Of a stretch of DNA of 64,000 bases, positions 21,442 through 32,483 are shown piece by piece. Each line of letters starts with the position of its first letter. Within the stretch, counting starts at the first letter, position 1. The stretch is from contig ML210175.1 of assembly GCA_004369085.1 (NCBI GenBank), forward strand, positions 167,606-231,605, in the 5' to 3' direction. Below the pieces are notes generated by a model. It was not told where the DNA came from. It saw only the letters and a program-made list of their open reading frames with translations, and searched no databases. Both the position numbers and the translations under genes were made by a program. This DNA is from Coprinopsis marcescibilis (lineage: Eukaryota > Basidiomycota > Agaricomycetes > Agaricales > Psathyrellaceae).

Positions 21442-22642
21442 TTACCAAGAATCTAGGCTAGTCCAAACTCTTAGCGTATCTTCATCCGCTTGCAATTCTT
21501 CAACCAACGCCGCCATCTTAGATCCCAGTTCCTCAGAAGGTTCTTCAGCCTCTTCAGCTGGCGCATAAATGAGTTCACTGGATTGTAGTTTTAAAGAAGG
21601 CGTGCTTGATGATACAAGGGCCAGGGTGACGACTGATAATGCCTCTGGAGGGCAAACGAACTGAGAACAGTTAATTTGTAGTCAATTCGTGATTTGCATT
21701 TACTGATTTACATACCTTCAAAACTAAGGTTTTAGGATTCTCCTCGTCATCACGCTGGTCGAAATCCTCTGCGTCTGCTGCCAATGCCGCTTCGATCAAA
21801 TCTTCCACTTGCTTTTCATGGTCGGCCAACGACTTGTCTAAGGAGACTTTAACACATCCTTTTCGCTGAAACATGAACTTCACGGGTGTCATTCGCGCTC
21901 TGAAGGGGGTTTACGCGTCAAGTACGACGCGCCGGTTGAGGGGAAACGATCAGAACTTACTCGTTTCGAGTCAAGGCATGGCGAATGTTGTGTAGTGTTC
22001 GTGTCGCATTATCCGTCAGGCATTCGCTGCTCGAAGTTAGTGTTGGTAATTGGAATGTGCTCAAGGTGCTCACACGACAATTCCAACCGAACCAAAAGCA
22101 AGGGCTTCATACGTCACGCTTTCTCCGGCTTTCTCTTTCCCAGCACCGGCCTAATAGTCCATGTAAACGCGAGTGCCTCACAAGAATCATACGTGTTATA
22201 CTTTATTAAGAGCCTTGTCGATGTTTTCTCTTGGTATTCCTTGATCCTTGTACTTTTTGAGAACGGCTGCAAGCTGCGCGTTCAGGTTCGGGTCAGGTGA
22301 ACCTCCGCCTGCGTTGAAGTGGACATTGAGCTGACATCGTGAGACTGAGCGGGAAGATATTACTTCGAGCTGCGACTATAATGTCCTGCAAAGTTCTTGA
22401 GCAAAGTTTGTTGGTGGAAATAGCTGAAACATACTCTGCTAGCCGTGCCATACAGTATGCTCTTCTGAGTGTCGTTGGCACCCTTTCTATCCTTGATTTT
22501 GGACCACTGACACGGAGTTAAAAGGAGAAGCACATTGAGTCACTACGTTTCGTACTTTATTGTGGCCAGCAAATCGAGCCGGACTCGTTGAGAAGGATCG
22601 GAAGACTTGAGTACACCTGGTCGCGATGGTTCTACCCAGCAT
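21442..22642 (-). CDS. TACO1/YebC-like mitochondrial translational activator
   Basis: Exons (reverse) 22642-22556, 22506-22435, 22385-22364, 22308-22202, 22150-22074, 22026-21961, 21899-21716, 21660-21442; 277 residues. A basic Ser/Arg presequence (FRSFSTSPARF) leads into AGHNKWSKIKDRKGANDTQK, the hallmark of YebC/TACO1. The rest follows in family order: NLNAQLAAVLKKYKDQGIPR, TYEALAFGS, VECLTDNATRTLHNIRHAL, MTPVKFMFQRKG, and a C-terminal ELIYAP and ALVEELQADED. These proteins help mitochondrial ribosomes translate particular mRNAs such as COX1. Eight exons include one of 22 bases. All junctions are consensus and keep the frame. Confidence 0.93.
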
Positions 22643-22904
22643 TGGTTTACGGCGTCTTTCACACGATTCTGAATCATTCAACCTCAGATCTCAGACTTCT
22701 AATCATAAAGCGATATGACTAGCATTATACCATGTCACCATAACATCCCGAGTAGTAGTAGTATTACATGCGAAGAGGAGTAAGAATGTGATAGAAAAGA
22801 AAAATCTACGAGATAACTCTAGGTAATTGTATAGAGGTCAAGTAGGTAGCTGAGTAGTAGTGGGCCGAAAAGGAAAGAATAGTAGCCGTGATGTCATGCG
22901 CAAA

Positions 22905-25628
22905 TTACTTTTTCTCCTCGGTCCTCTTCACACCGCTCTCAGCGGCCTTGACTGCAGACGCAAGATCGATGTGGAAGAATGGCGTGTTCAGAGGAACGAT
23001 GGGCTCCAAATCTCCAGAATCGCTGGCGGGCGACGGAGCTTTCTTGATATCGGAAGCCTCCAAGTCGTCCGAGCCACGTTCAACCTTGTTATCTTCCTCC
23101 TCAAAGCTGACTCCGTCGCGGTATGGAACAACTGCGGCGAGGTCACGAGGAAGGGTGGAATGCGAATTCCCGACGCCGAAACCACCAGCGACAAGTGCGC
23201 GGTGGATCCAAGGAGATAGAATGGGAGCAAAGTGGAATTCTACAGGGTGGTCAGCCCACTTCTCGATTTCGCGGCGGGCATCGATAAGGGCTTGGACTGA
23301 GGTTGTGTCGATGTGGGAGCTAAAGAGAACGCGAATGTGAGTTTCATGAAGCATCGGACGAAGACCGAATACGTACACAGACGCGAAATCCAGAACAATA
23401 GCATGAATGATAGGCTTCTGCAAGTTCAAGGCCTGATCTTCTACACCGGATCGACGTTTACCATAGTCATTCCATGGTCGTTCGCTGGGTTTGATATGGG
23501 TCATATCTTGTCCGCGTTGATATTTGCTCTTGATTTCGTCGACGAGAGCAGAGTTGACGAGGGAACAGTTGGGGTAGAGGAAGCTTTCCTCCATGCGGTA
23601 GATGATAACGCCAGAAACAGGTGGAACGATGTTGACATGTGGGTTCAGGACTCCGTTCTTCTTCAGGGGAATGTACACATCGCGGGTCTGAGCGTCTTGA
23701 CCGTCGCCCTGCGAAACAATGACTTTGCCCAAGAAGTTCTCTCGGGGATGGGCCAACCTAACGAGAAGCAGCAGAAGGGAAGCGACGACCGATGCATAGA
23801 TACCATTCTCGATGGACGAGAAGATAGTGATCAGCACTGCGGCGGCCCATATGAGGAACTCGAGGGGAGAAATTCTCCAGTAAGCATAAACCTTAATGAA
23901 ACGTAAGTTTGTTAATCCGAAAAGAAGTTTTGAGCCATACCTGGTCTGGCGAAGCCATAAGGTCAGCCACGGCGTGGATGATGACTGCAGCAAGTCCAGC
24001 CGTTGGGATCCAGTAGAAAGCATCGGTCAAACCGTAAAGGGCGACAATGACGACAATAGCGGTAACAACACCAGCAGCTGGTGTTCTGACACCACACTTC
24101 GATTTGAGGGCGGAGCGAGAGAATGAACCAGTGGCAGGATACGCTCCGAAGACAGATCCAACTGTGTTCGTGACACCGATGGCGATCAACTCCTGAGCAG
24201 GGTTGATTTTGTAGCCATTGAGCCGACCAAACGCTAAAACGAAATTAGTATGCTTCTAGATAGAGGTAAGTTTGGATGTAAACTTACACTTCGCGATAGC
24301 AATGTGTTCCAAAAGCAAGATAATCGTGGCAACTGGAATCTTGTCGGCAAGAGCGCTGAGGAGCGAAGTCGTCAAAATCGGGCGTTGAATATGCTTGAAA
24401 CCAGATGGGACGGTGAGAAGAATCCTGATCGGATACCTCCCAGTCTGGGGATTTTGCTTGTTGCGGCAGAACAGCCAAGTAGCCAATGTCAAAACGATCA
24501 TGACAAAGGCCGTTCTGAGCACACTTGCGAAGAAGAAGATACGGGCTGAAGGCGTGATCAGACTAGTGGATGAATCGGCCTTCTGAATGAACTTACCTCG
24601 GTGTGGCCACCGCTTCGTTCCCCATTCGCATCCATATCGGATGAGATAGAGGCCAACCAATCCAGAGATACCCCATGCAGCGTCGAGCTTGGCTCCACTG
24701 AGTCCTTTTAATGTGTTGATAATCACGAGGTACGCAGCGTCGCGAGTGCTATGACAAAATATCAGACAGAGCCTACCAAGTAAGTTGCGGAACCGTTACC
24801 TGAAGCCAGTGATTCCGAGCAAGCCTGGGATTTGAGTGGTCGCGATGGTGAAGGCCGAACCTGTCATGAAACCACTGACGGCAGGGGCGGGGATGAACTC
24901 GACGAGCCAACCGATCCTGAGAAGACCCATTCCGAGGGTAATGAAGCCCGTGATGACGGCAAGCCCACTCGCAATTTCTGGACCAGTCCAAACGCCAGGA
25001 TGGTTGTCTTGGACGTGTACGATGACCTGACCAACTAAAATCGACATGACGGCGACGGGACCGATGGAAACGTCCTTGGATGTGGCGAAGAACTAGAACC
25101 AATGGTGAACCGACACTCCGCGTTGACACGAAAAAAGCACATACGCAGTAGAACAAGACACCGACGAAGGACGAATACAATCCATATTCAGGCGTAAGAC
25201 CGGCCAGCTGCCAGAAAGTCAGTACATCGATCAAAAGCAAGCGTGTATGAACACATACCTGAGCATAAGACATTCCCTGGGGAATGACGACCATTCCAAC
25301 GGTAATACCAGCAATCAAATCCCCGGATAGCCATCCAAAGTCTAGATATATTTTTCAGAAAGATTTTACGACGTTAGGAAGTGGGAACACGAACTGTATC
25401 GTGGCAGCCATTGTATGATAGGGAACAAGCTGATCAGATACGTCTGGACCTGTACAACGGTTAGAGTGGTAAGTAAGAACCGTCGTCGAATTCGGTGAGT
25501 TGACGTACGGCATTCGTGGGGTTGCCCTTCAGACTGTGTCGCCAGTGGGTGCTGGAGATGATTGGGACAGTCTCTTCGGGATGTCCAACGATTCGCTTTC
25601 CCAATCGTTTGACTGTAGTGAATGACAT
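22905..25628 (-). CDS. SulP-family sulfate permease with C-terminal STAS domain
   Basis: Exons (reverse) 25628-25509, 25449-25395, 25341-25259, 25207-25145, 25092-24800, 24748-24597, 24545-24288, 24233-23941, 23891-23377, 23319-22905; 748 residues. The N-terminal half has SulP signatures (VVIPQGMSYAQLAGLTPEYG, GLYSSFVGVLFY, FFATSKDVSIGPVAVMS) and many hydrophobic helices. KSFGRLNGYKINPAQELIAIG and GSFSRSALKSKCGVRTPAAG are the conserved mid-region motifs. The C-terminal STAS domain contains IVLDFASVSHIDTTSVQAL. Length and order match fungal Sul1/Sul2 high-affinity sulfate/proton symporters in the plasma membrane. A TATA box lies about 55 bases before the ATG. Confidence 0.94.
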
Positions 25629-25676
25629 CGTGAAGAAGGAGGTGGGACCACAAGGAAACTGTCAACGGGCTGGAGA

Positions 25677-25685
25677 TTATTTATA
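25677..25685 (-). promoter_or_regulatory. TATA box of the sulfate permease gene
   Basis: TATAAATAA read on the reverse strand, 49-57 bases before the start codon at 25628. Confidence 0.6.
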
Positions 25686-27782
25686 CCCAGGTACGAGGGA
25701 TTACGGCGCCGATTCCGCTTCAGGAGAATGGAGGATATAGATCCAGGACAGTTCAGACTAGGTGGGAGTATAAACCCTTTAGAAAGGCATCTGCCACTGC
25801 AAACAGAAACCTTCGCCACAGACACACCGTAATTTCAAGCGAAGTCCGATCTGGAGAAGGGCCCGACTTATTCCACCCACCAGATCCAAGCAATAAAGAT
25901 CTCATCGTTGCGCCTTTCGCATTGCTTCTTGATGAGCACCATGAGCGTAATCAAGGGGTAGAATTGCGCCATAGCTTTCGGAGTTGGTCTGAGTTCAAAT
26001 GTTCAGCACGAGAGTCATTGTCGAAAGTCCAGAACATTACATCGCCGCTCTAATATTTTGGTCTTTGGTCACACGTACCGATGAGAAAGAAACCCGATGA
26101 TATCTTGACACTCACTCTTTTGAGGACTTGGAGTATAGTGCCCCGCATAAGTTGATGTGGTAAATTCACCGGATGGTGATTTGCTGTGAGAGCGATTGGA
26201 TAGGACATTGTTCACATGGCCATCATCTTCTTTCGCTGTTAATTCCAGGGTTTCGCATAACCTCCGTACGAGGACTGAGAAACCTAAGGAAACCCACTAT
26301 GAGTTGCGAAAATGACTACATGTTGGAGGAGAATGGTGTATTAGGCCGACCTACACGACGGTGAGTGAAGTTTTACTCTGATATCAGGAGGCGCAACTCC
26401 CAATGGCAGAAGGTTAACACTCCTCAAGTTTCCAATGATGGCTCCGGATGTTTTCTGCTAAAAGAAAGTGCTCCACCGAGTTTGCAAGAGATCGTTAGGC
26501 ACTTGGAATGTAGAGAGGTGCGGGCTGGCAGGGGTTGGCGACATATTGTCCTTGGATTGCAACTTTAAGGCACTGATGAAGAGGGAGACCAAGTCGTCCG
26601 ACATATACAGCGGCCAGCAACACTGACATTCACGCAAATCAAATGGACCAATAAACCCATTAGTCTTTTCAATGACTAACTTGGTCACGACCTTGCTTTC
26701 CAAGCTGCCTTGGGGTCACGATTTTCCTGTCCGCAGGGGATTTGTGAGCGTCATGTGAGTGGCGTTTGGGAAGAAGGTTCACATTCCATCACCACACTTG
26801 CGGCCTCTGTTTGAATTGTACTGGCCCTGGGCGCCTGGTTTCAGCGACCAGGTCTAAACGACGCCGCTGGACAGCGCTATGTATATATAATTAAGTTGAT
26901 GGAAGTGCACATACACGAAGTCCGGCGTAGTCGTTTCGTTTCTGTTCTCTGACGTGAGAGGGACCTCCTGTCTCAACCACAGCTCTCGCACCTTTTGATG
27001 TTGGTCTATGGGTTTCTGGAGTACTCTAACCCATTCGAGGAACAATGACCTGGACAGTCGCCGGCATTGGGCAACATGTCCTGCGTCGGCTTCAAGGCGC
27101 GTCGTGATGCTCCTTTCTCAAGCGTGCCGGCGATGTAGTGGCGGTCGAACACGGGTAGAAGACGCGTCCTGCTTCCGGAGAGTTGCCAGGAAAAGCCTCG
27201 TCCTCGTTTGTCCGTTCCGTCAAAATAGGTGTTGATCGAGGATTGTCTTCTTGGCTCAGAAAAAGGAAATGCCGTCGGTAGTCGTCGAGGATGCAATTAG
27301 AGATCGACAAGGTTAATTCAAATATTTCACCCAATGAATGTAAAGGATCAACAGTAGGGGTAAGCCGACGATGTTGTGCTTGTGGTTGATGTGTCGTGCA
27401 CACGGATAGTCATCCGACACACCCATTGAGCGCTTGGCTTCCTAATTTGAAAATCGCTGACGACCAGCAGTTTTGGCAGTGACAGGGCCAGCAAAGCGTT
27501 GAAGACATTGGTCAGGACGTGAATACGAGTTGTATTCGCGACATGACAGTAGAGATGAACAAAGCGTAGTGGAACAAGGGCGTGGTAAAACTCGGAAAGC
27601 TGTGATGAACCACGGGATCAGAAACAATCAGGACAGCAGCCAGCGTCGAGCGACCATCAGCAGTTCCGACGCCCTTTCCCTTCTTCCTTGACCATCCTTT
27701 TTCTGCTTTCTGCCTGTGCGCAGCGCGCCTTCACGATCACCAACGACAACAACATCTTCGCCACCGTCCTTTATTTCATTTA
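25686..27782. other. Intergenic, about 2.1 kb between divergent genes
   Basis: Upstream region shared by the sulfate permease (reverse) and the WD40 gene (forward). Open frames are short and none resembles a known protein. No tRNA or repeat was made out. Confidence 0.55.
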
Positions 27783-28966
27783 ATGTCAGCACCTTTCAAG
27801 TCAACTCCCCTCGTTGCACCGGGTCATACTCGACCTGTCACACATCTTTCTTTCTCTCCAATTCACGATGATGGGACATACTTGCTGGTCTCAAGTTGTA
27901 AGGATGGAAACCCAATGTTGAGGGAGTGGACTGGCGATTGGATTGGTACCTTCCTTGGGCATAAAGGAGCTGTCTGGTGTACAAAAATTTCGTTGGACGG
28001 AGCGCGCGCTGCTTCTGGTAGTGCTGATTTCACTGCGTAAGTACCCTACCTTCTCACCACACGTCGGAAATTGACTGTATGGATCAACGCTAGTAAAGTT
28101 TGGGATACTTACTCTGGCAATTGTCTGCAATCATTCCCCCACAACCACATTGTCCGGACTGTAGCCTTATCTCCCAATGCCTCTCACCTGCTCACTGGTG
28201 GACAAGAAAAGAAAGTTCGGATATTCGACCTTGCCAGGCCCGATGCAGATCCAGATTTCCTCTTCGACTCTGGGAACTCGCAAACCCACGACGGAACGGT
28301 AAAGAGTGTGATCTGGGCCGGTGAACATACCGGTGTCACATCTGGCGAAGACGGGAAGATCAAGTGGGTTCCTTTCACAAATCTAGGGTCCAATCGTATT
28401 CTAATCATGACAATATTTAAGATGGTGGGACTTGAGGACCCGAAAACTCACCACCAGCCTCGCTTTCCCTAATCCGATTACTTCGATGGAATTGTCTCTG
28501 CCAACTCAGCGTCTTGTGGTAACATCAGGCAACACTATCGCTTTCATCCCTGTCCTTCCCAATGGACAGGGAACGCATAGCCTTACCCTGCCCTATTCTC
28601 CATCATCTGCATCAATCCATCCCATCCTTCAGGACCGGTTCGTAACTGGCAACTTGGGCGATGAGTGGGTTCGTGTCCACGGTATGGACGGAGAAGAGCG
28701 AGAAGTTTTGAAAGGTCACCACGGTCCTGTGCACTGCGTGGAGTTCAGTCCCGATGGAGAGATGTATGCTAGTGGAAGTGGTACGTCTGCGAACGGTTAT
28801 CCACAATTCCCTAAGCTGACAGATCCGGACCCCGCCTTTCAGAGGACGGTAAGCAATGTTTTTGTCCCATCGTTGATCATGGGCTTACTCTCTATCTTCA
28901 GGTACGATTCGACTTTGGCAAACCACGCCCGGCAAGAGCTACGGATTATGGCAAGGAGCAAGCTGA
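27783..28966 (+). CDS. STRAP/UNRIP-like WD40 repeat protein
   Basis: Exons 27783-28036, 28094-28363, 28422-28780, 28843-28848, 28902-28966; 317 residues. Consecutive WD40 blades are visible: TPLVAPGHTRPVTHLSFSP, LLVSSCKDGNPMLREWTGDW, LGHKGAVWC, ARAASGSADFTAKVWD, HLLTGGQEKKVRIFD, GHHGPVHCVEFSPDG and SGSEDGTIRLWQ. The poor match of the blade reading SCKDGNPMLREWTGDW is a known feature of STRAP. The family takes part in SMN-complex snRNP assembly and in signalling. The last blade needs a 6-base microexon (28843-28848) to restore SEDGT. Assignment as STRAP is good; the precise fungal role is inferred. Confidence 0.9.
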
Positions 28967-29104
28967 ACGGGAAATCATAGAACATATTAATGACTCAACA
29001 ACTCTACGCCCGACATCTGTAGGTATTTTCGTGTATTCTTCTGGACCTGTATTCGCTATTCCTCCTACCCTAATGAACTATTCGCCTATTTTTGCAAATC
29101 TGGA

Positions 29105-29134
29105 CCTAGTCCAGGTCCCGGGGCCGGGACTAGG
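29105..29134. repeat. GC-rich inverted repeat downstream of the WD40 gene
   Basis: CCTAGTCC at 29105-29112 is the exact reverse complement of GGACTAGG at 29127-29134, and TCCCGG/CCGGGA is nested inside. It lies 138 bases after the WD40 stop and before the next gene, so it could be a 3'-end hairpin or a promoter element. Confidence 0.45.
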
Positions 29135-29240
29135 AACCTGTCATGCCGTATCACGTGCTTTTGAAATGACATCATGCAAGAGCGGCGCAGTCAGGTTCGC
29201 TGCGCCAGCAATTAAAAGACATACACCTTTCCTTTTAACC

Positions 29241-30158
29241 ATGTCGACCGTGTCCCACCAGTCTCATCGTCGCTCAGGATCGCATTCATCGACGCGCTCA
29301 CCTCCTCGTTCTCCATCTCCACCACGCCAGACATTCCACCCTTCACTGATTATCAAACCAGTTCCAACCCCCGCTCTACTCGAATCAGTTGCAGGTGCCG
29401 CCCACTACTCTGGCGCACGTCCAGAGGGCGACACTGGTAAAAGAAGGAGGAGGAGTAGCGCTCACCAAGCGGACATTGGCAAAATAAGTGCTGATCATCA
29501 ACGAATCTTTGAAGACTTGAAAGAACTATACTGCTGTCGACCCACCAAGCAAATATTTGAACGTTCCTTTGCTAAAGATGTTACCTTCGAGGTACCATAC
29601 ATTTCACGCATGCGCAGAGATCAGTTTTCTCAATTCCTTTACTTGTTAAGGACCCATTATCCAAATGTGCAGGAATCAATCAAGTGATGAGTCAGGTTAG
29701 TGTCGTTTGTGCCCTTGCAGCTTACATGTTTATGAACACTCCAATAGTTCTTCGCAATGGTATGTCCGTCCATATGGGTATGGATATATGAGTTGATAGT
29801 CATCGAACCATACAGCCGAAGTTCTTCTCGAAATCAGAGTCCCTTGGGTCGCGGGTCATGTCTTCGACCACGCTTCCCAACCAAATCATCTTTTGGCAAC
29901 AGCAGGAATACACCTTGCGCCTTCTAGGCCGGAAGAAGGTGATATACATTAATTCAATTGAATTGCGACAGTTCTAATACTCGTTTTATCAAGGTAATTG
30001 AATCAATCATTGTTGTCGATCTCGACGAGGAAGACAAGATAATACGCTTGCTGGATCAATGGGACGGGCAGGATTTGCCTTCCTGGTTCGGTTCTACCCT
30101 CGTGCGCAGCATGAATGGTAAGATAATGCCCTGGCTGGTCCATGTACCACAAATGTAG
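29241..30158 (+). CDS. Conserved basidiomycete protein, probable NTF2/SnoaL-like fold
   Basis: Exons 29241-29591, 29651-29683, 29748-29759, 29816-29938, 29994-30158; 227 residues. A disordered Ser/Pro/Arg-rich N-terminus (RSPPRSPSPPRQ) is followed by an alpha+beta domain. In it, ELYCCRPTKQIFERSF, VTFEDPLSKCAGINQ, FFAMPKFF, VESIIVVDLDEEDKIIRLLD and QWDGQDLP resemble NTF2-like proteins of unknown function common in fungi. A 12-base exon encoding FFAM is needed for the frame. The chosen ATG is the first in frame. The fold is an inference from pattern; no catalytic role is claimed. Confidence 0.75.
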
Positions 30159-30505
30159 GATCTGTTACCCACACTGTTATCAAATACCTCGCCTATGATT
30201 GTCGCATACTCTATTTCGCTTGCTTTTCCCCTGTCCGTTGGTCATTTGATTGCTCTGCCTTGAAATATAACGTACAACTTCCCGAGCACTATTGTCAATA
30301 CACCCGTCCAGTTCTCGTGGCTGCGCGCTATTTACTGACAAGTCAATGTCCGTTGTCGGGATCAAGATCAGGTGGTGAACCCTGGCGTTTGGAGCCGAAG
30401 TGACGGTCGTACAAGAAGTCCCACAACGAACAGCTGGGGTTAAGCATCTTTGACCCTTCCATATTCCCATCCCTCATCTCCCTTGTCCTTACTCTCCTTT
30501 GACAG
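30159..30505. other. Intergenic and promoter of the SDR gene
   Basis: About 350 bases with no coding signal; the last part is CT-rich, as expected before a fungal start codon. Confidence 0.55.
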
Positions 30506-31719
30506 ATGTTTGCAACTATCGCTCCTCGGTCGATCTGGTGGTATGGATCTCGAAATAGAACGGCATTTCCCCCAGTGCTGTACTCTTTCGCTCGGTACAA
30601 GGGTACCACCGCGAAGGGTGCGATATCCGTTCAAAGTGTCTCTCCTCATGCACCTCTGGGCGTGTCTGCCGCACTCCAAGGCAAAGTTTCTGAAAAGCCT
30701 AAGCCCAAGATCTTCGATGAATTCTCCTTGAAGGACCGTGTTGGGATCGTCTCAGGAGGGAATCGGGGGCTCGGACTTGAAATGGCCTTAGCGTTATGCG
30801 AAGCTGGAGCTAGAGCGATATATTGCCTGGACCTTCCAACGAAGCCATCAGCTGAATGGGAGAAAACCAGAGACTTCTTGAAAAAGATGGATATCGGGGC
30901 TAAACTGAAGTACGTCAGCATCGATGTGACCGACCAACAGAGTTTGTGGAATCGAGTTGCAGAGATAGGGGATGAAGAAGGTCGAATGGATGTCTGTGTC
31001 GCCGCGGCCGGGATTTTGAAAGCGCACACAGATTGCCTTCGATACCCTGCAGCACAATTCAAAGAGGTGAGCCTTAAAGTTTGTTTTACACGAAAAGAAT
31101 TAAATTGTTGATCAGGTTCTGGATGTTAATACGAACGGAGTCTTGTACACTGCGCAGGCCGCGGGGCAACAAATGGAGAGGTTCGGACACGGGGGAAGTA
31201 TAATCCTCATCGCGTCCATGTCCGGCACGATTACGAACAGAGTAAGGCCTTTCACCGTATCGCATGTCCTGAGCTGCGTGGTTAATTGCCATTAGGATCA
31301 TGCTTGGGTTTCGTACAACAGTAGCAAATCCGCCGTTCTCCAGATGGCAAGAAGTATGGCCTGTGAGCTCGGGGAGAAGAACATCCGAGTCAACTCGCTT
31401 TCTCCTGGTCACATTTACACTTCGTGAGCTTCTAGTACAACTGTGGAACCAACTGAACGCCGATGTCGAAAGTGCAGGATGACAGCGGCATATCTCGATA
31501 AGCAGCCCCATTTGCTCGAAAAATGGTCGAACCTTAATCCTATGGGTCGAATCGGTCGTCCAGATGAAATGCGCGGAGTTTGCGTTTGGTTGGCTAGCGG
31601 CGCTTCAAGCTTTTGCACGGGCAGCGAGTAAGTGAACCAGAAGGTATGCGGACCAAAGCTGACCACATTATTCTTCTGGAACCAGCATTATCGTGAGTGG
31701 TGGACATCACTCCTGGTGA
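30506..31719 (+). CDS. Short-chain dehydrogenase/reductase (SDR), probably mitochondrial
   Basis: Exons 30506-31066, 31116-31241, 31296-31423, 31478-31627, 31686-31719; 332 residues. The N-terminal 70 residues are basic and Ser-rich, as in a mitochondrial presequence. The Rossmann fold follows: FSLKDRVGIVSGGNRGLGLE for the cofactor glycine motif, CVAAAG, SIILIASMSG with the catalytic Ser, YNSSK for Tyr-x3-Lys, SLSPGHIYTSM, and the terminal SGGHHSW. These features fit classical SDRs of the sorbose reductase or arabinitol dehydrogenase group, which use NAD(P)H on polyols or ketoses. The exact substrate is unknown. It runs convergently toward Cmc2. Confidence 0.88.
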
Positions 31720-31855
31720 AAGAAGAGAGGTGGTACAAAGCAAGAACCAAACGACGTCAGACTGTTCGTCAGGCGTTGGAGTGAGAAGATTAGAGATGGC
31801 ATAAAGTAGTCTGTGACAGAAAGATATCGTACTGGAACTCTTCCCGCTTGTATTA

Positions 31856-32203
31856 TCATGATTCGAGAGCGCGAAACTCTTTCAATGCTTGGTCTGTTTT
31901 CTGGCGCTTTTCCTTCGCCATTTCCCTGTTCGAGGTACTTCTGGCGATGCGCTATATGAGAGTCAATATCAATGGATTCGAAGTATTCCGTATGATGACA
32001 CACCTCGGAACGCAAACAGCCATTGAGGGCATCTTTCTTGGTATTACAAGCCCCAGTCATGCGATTCCACCCGGTGGCATGACACCTTTCCAGTGCCTCA
32101 ATGAATTCCTGGCACACTTGTGACGGAACCCAGGTAAGCGAAAGTGCTCATGTGAACATAGTGGTTACGGACCTGACTTCCTATCAGACAATTGAGGGTG
32201 CAT
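31856..32203 (-). CDS. Cmc2-like twin CX9C mitochondrial protein
   Basis: Exons (reverse) 32203-32173, 32116-32004, 31951-31856; 79 residues. MHPQLSD at the N-terminus and two CX9C pairs (CQEFIEALERC and CNTKKDALNGC) separated by HATGWNRMTGA are the Cmc2 pattern. The tail is basic and helical (NREMAKEKRQK). Cmc2 is an intermembrane-space protein involved in cytochrome c oxidase biogenesis. The first exon is only 31 bases and was chosen because it supplies the conserved start. The next gene forward (transketolase) begins 280 bases away, so they share a promoter region. Confidence 0.9.
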
Positions 32204-32483
32204 CTGGGAGAACTGGTAAGATATTCGCTGTTTCGCAGTGAAAGGCAATGTTACTAAACAGGTGCACGGACCTTGTTCAACGCACGGTGGTGGTGGTCGC
32301 CAGCAAGAACGATACTACCTCGGGAAAATGGCCCCGGATTTCTCGGCCCACCAAGTGATCCGAGAGGTCCGATCGAAATGTCGCATTTATTTCTTCACCG
32401 CCGCGTCTTAATTCGTGACCTACTTAATCACGCTTTTCCCTGGTCCTTTCACTCTTTACCAATCTCTACTTCCAACCACCATC

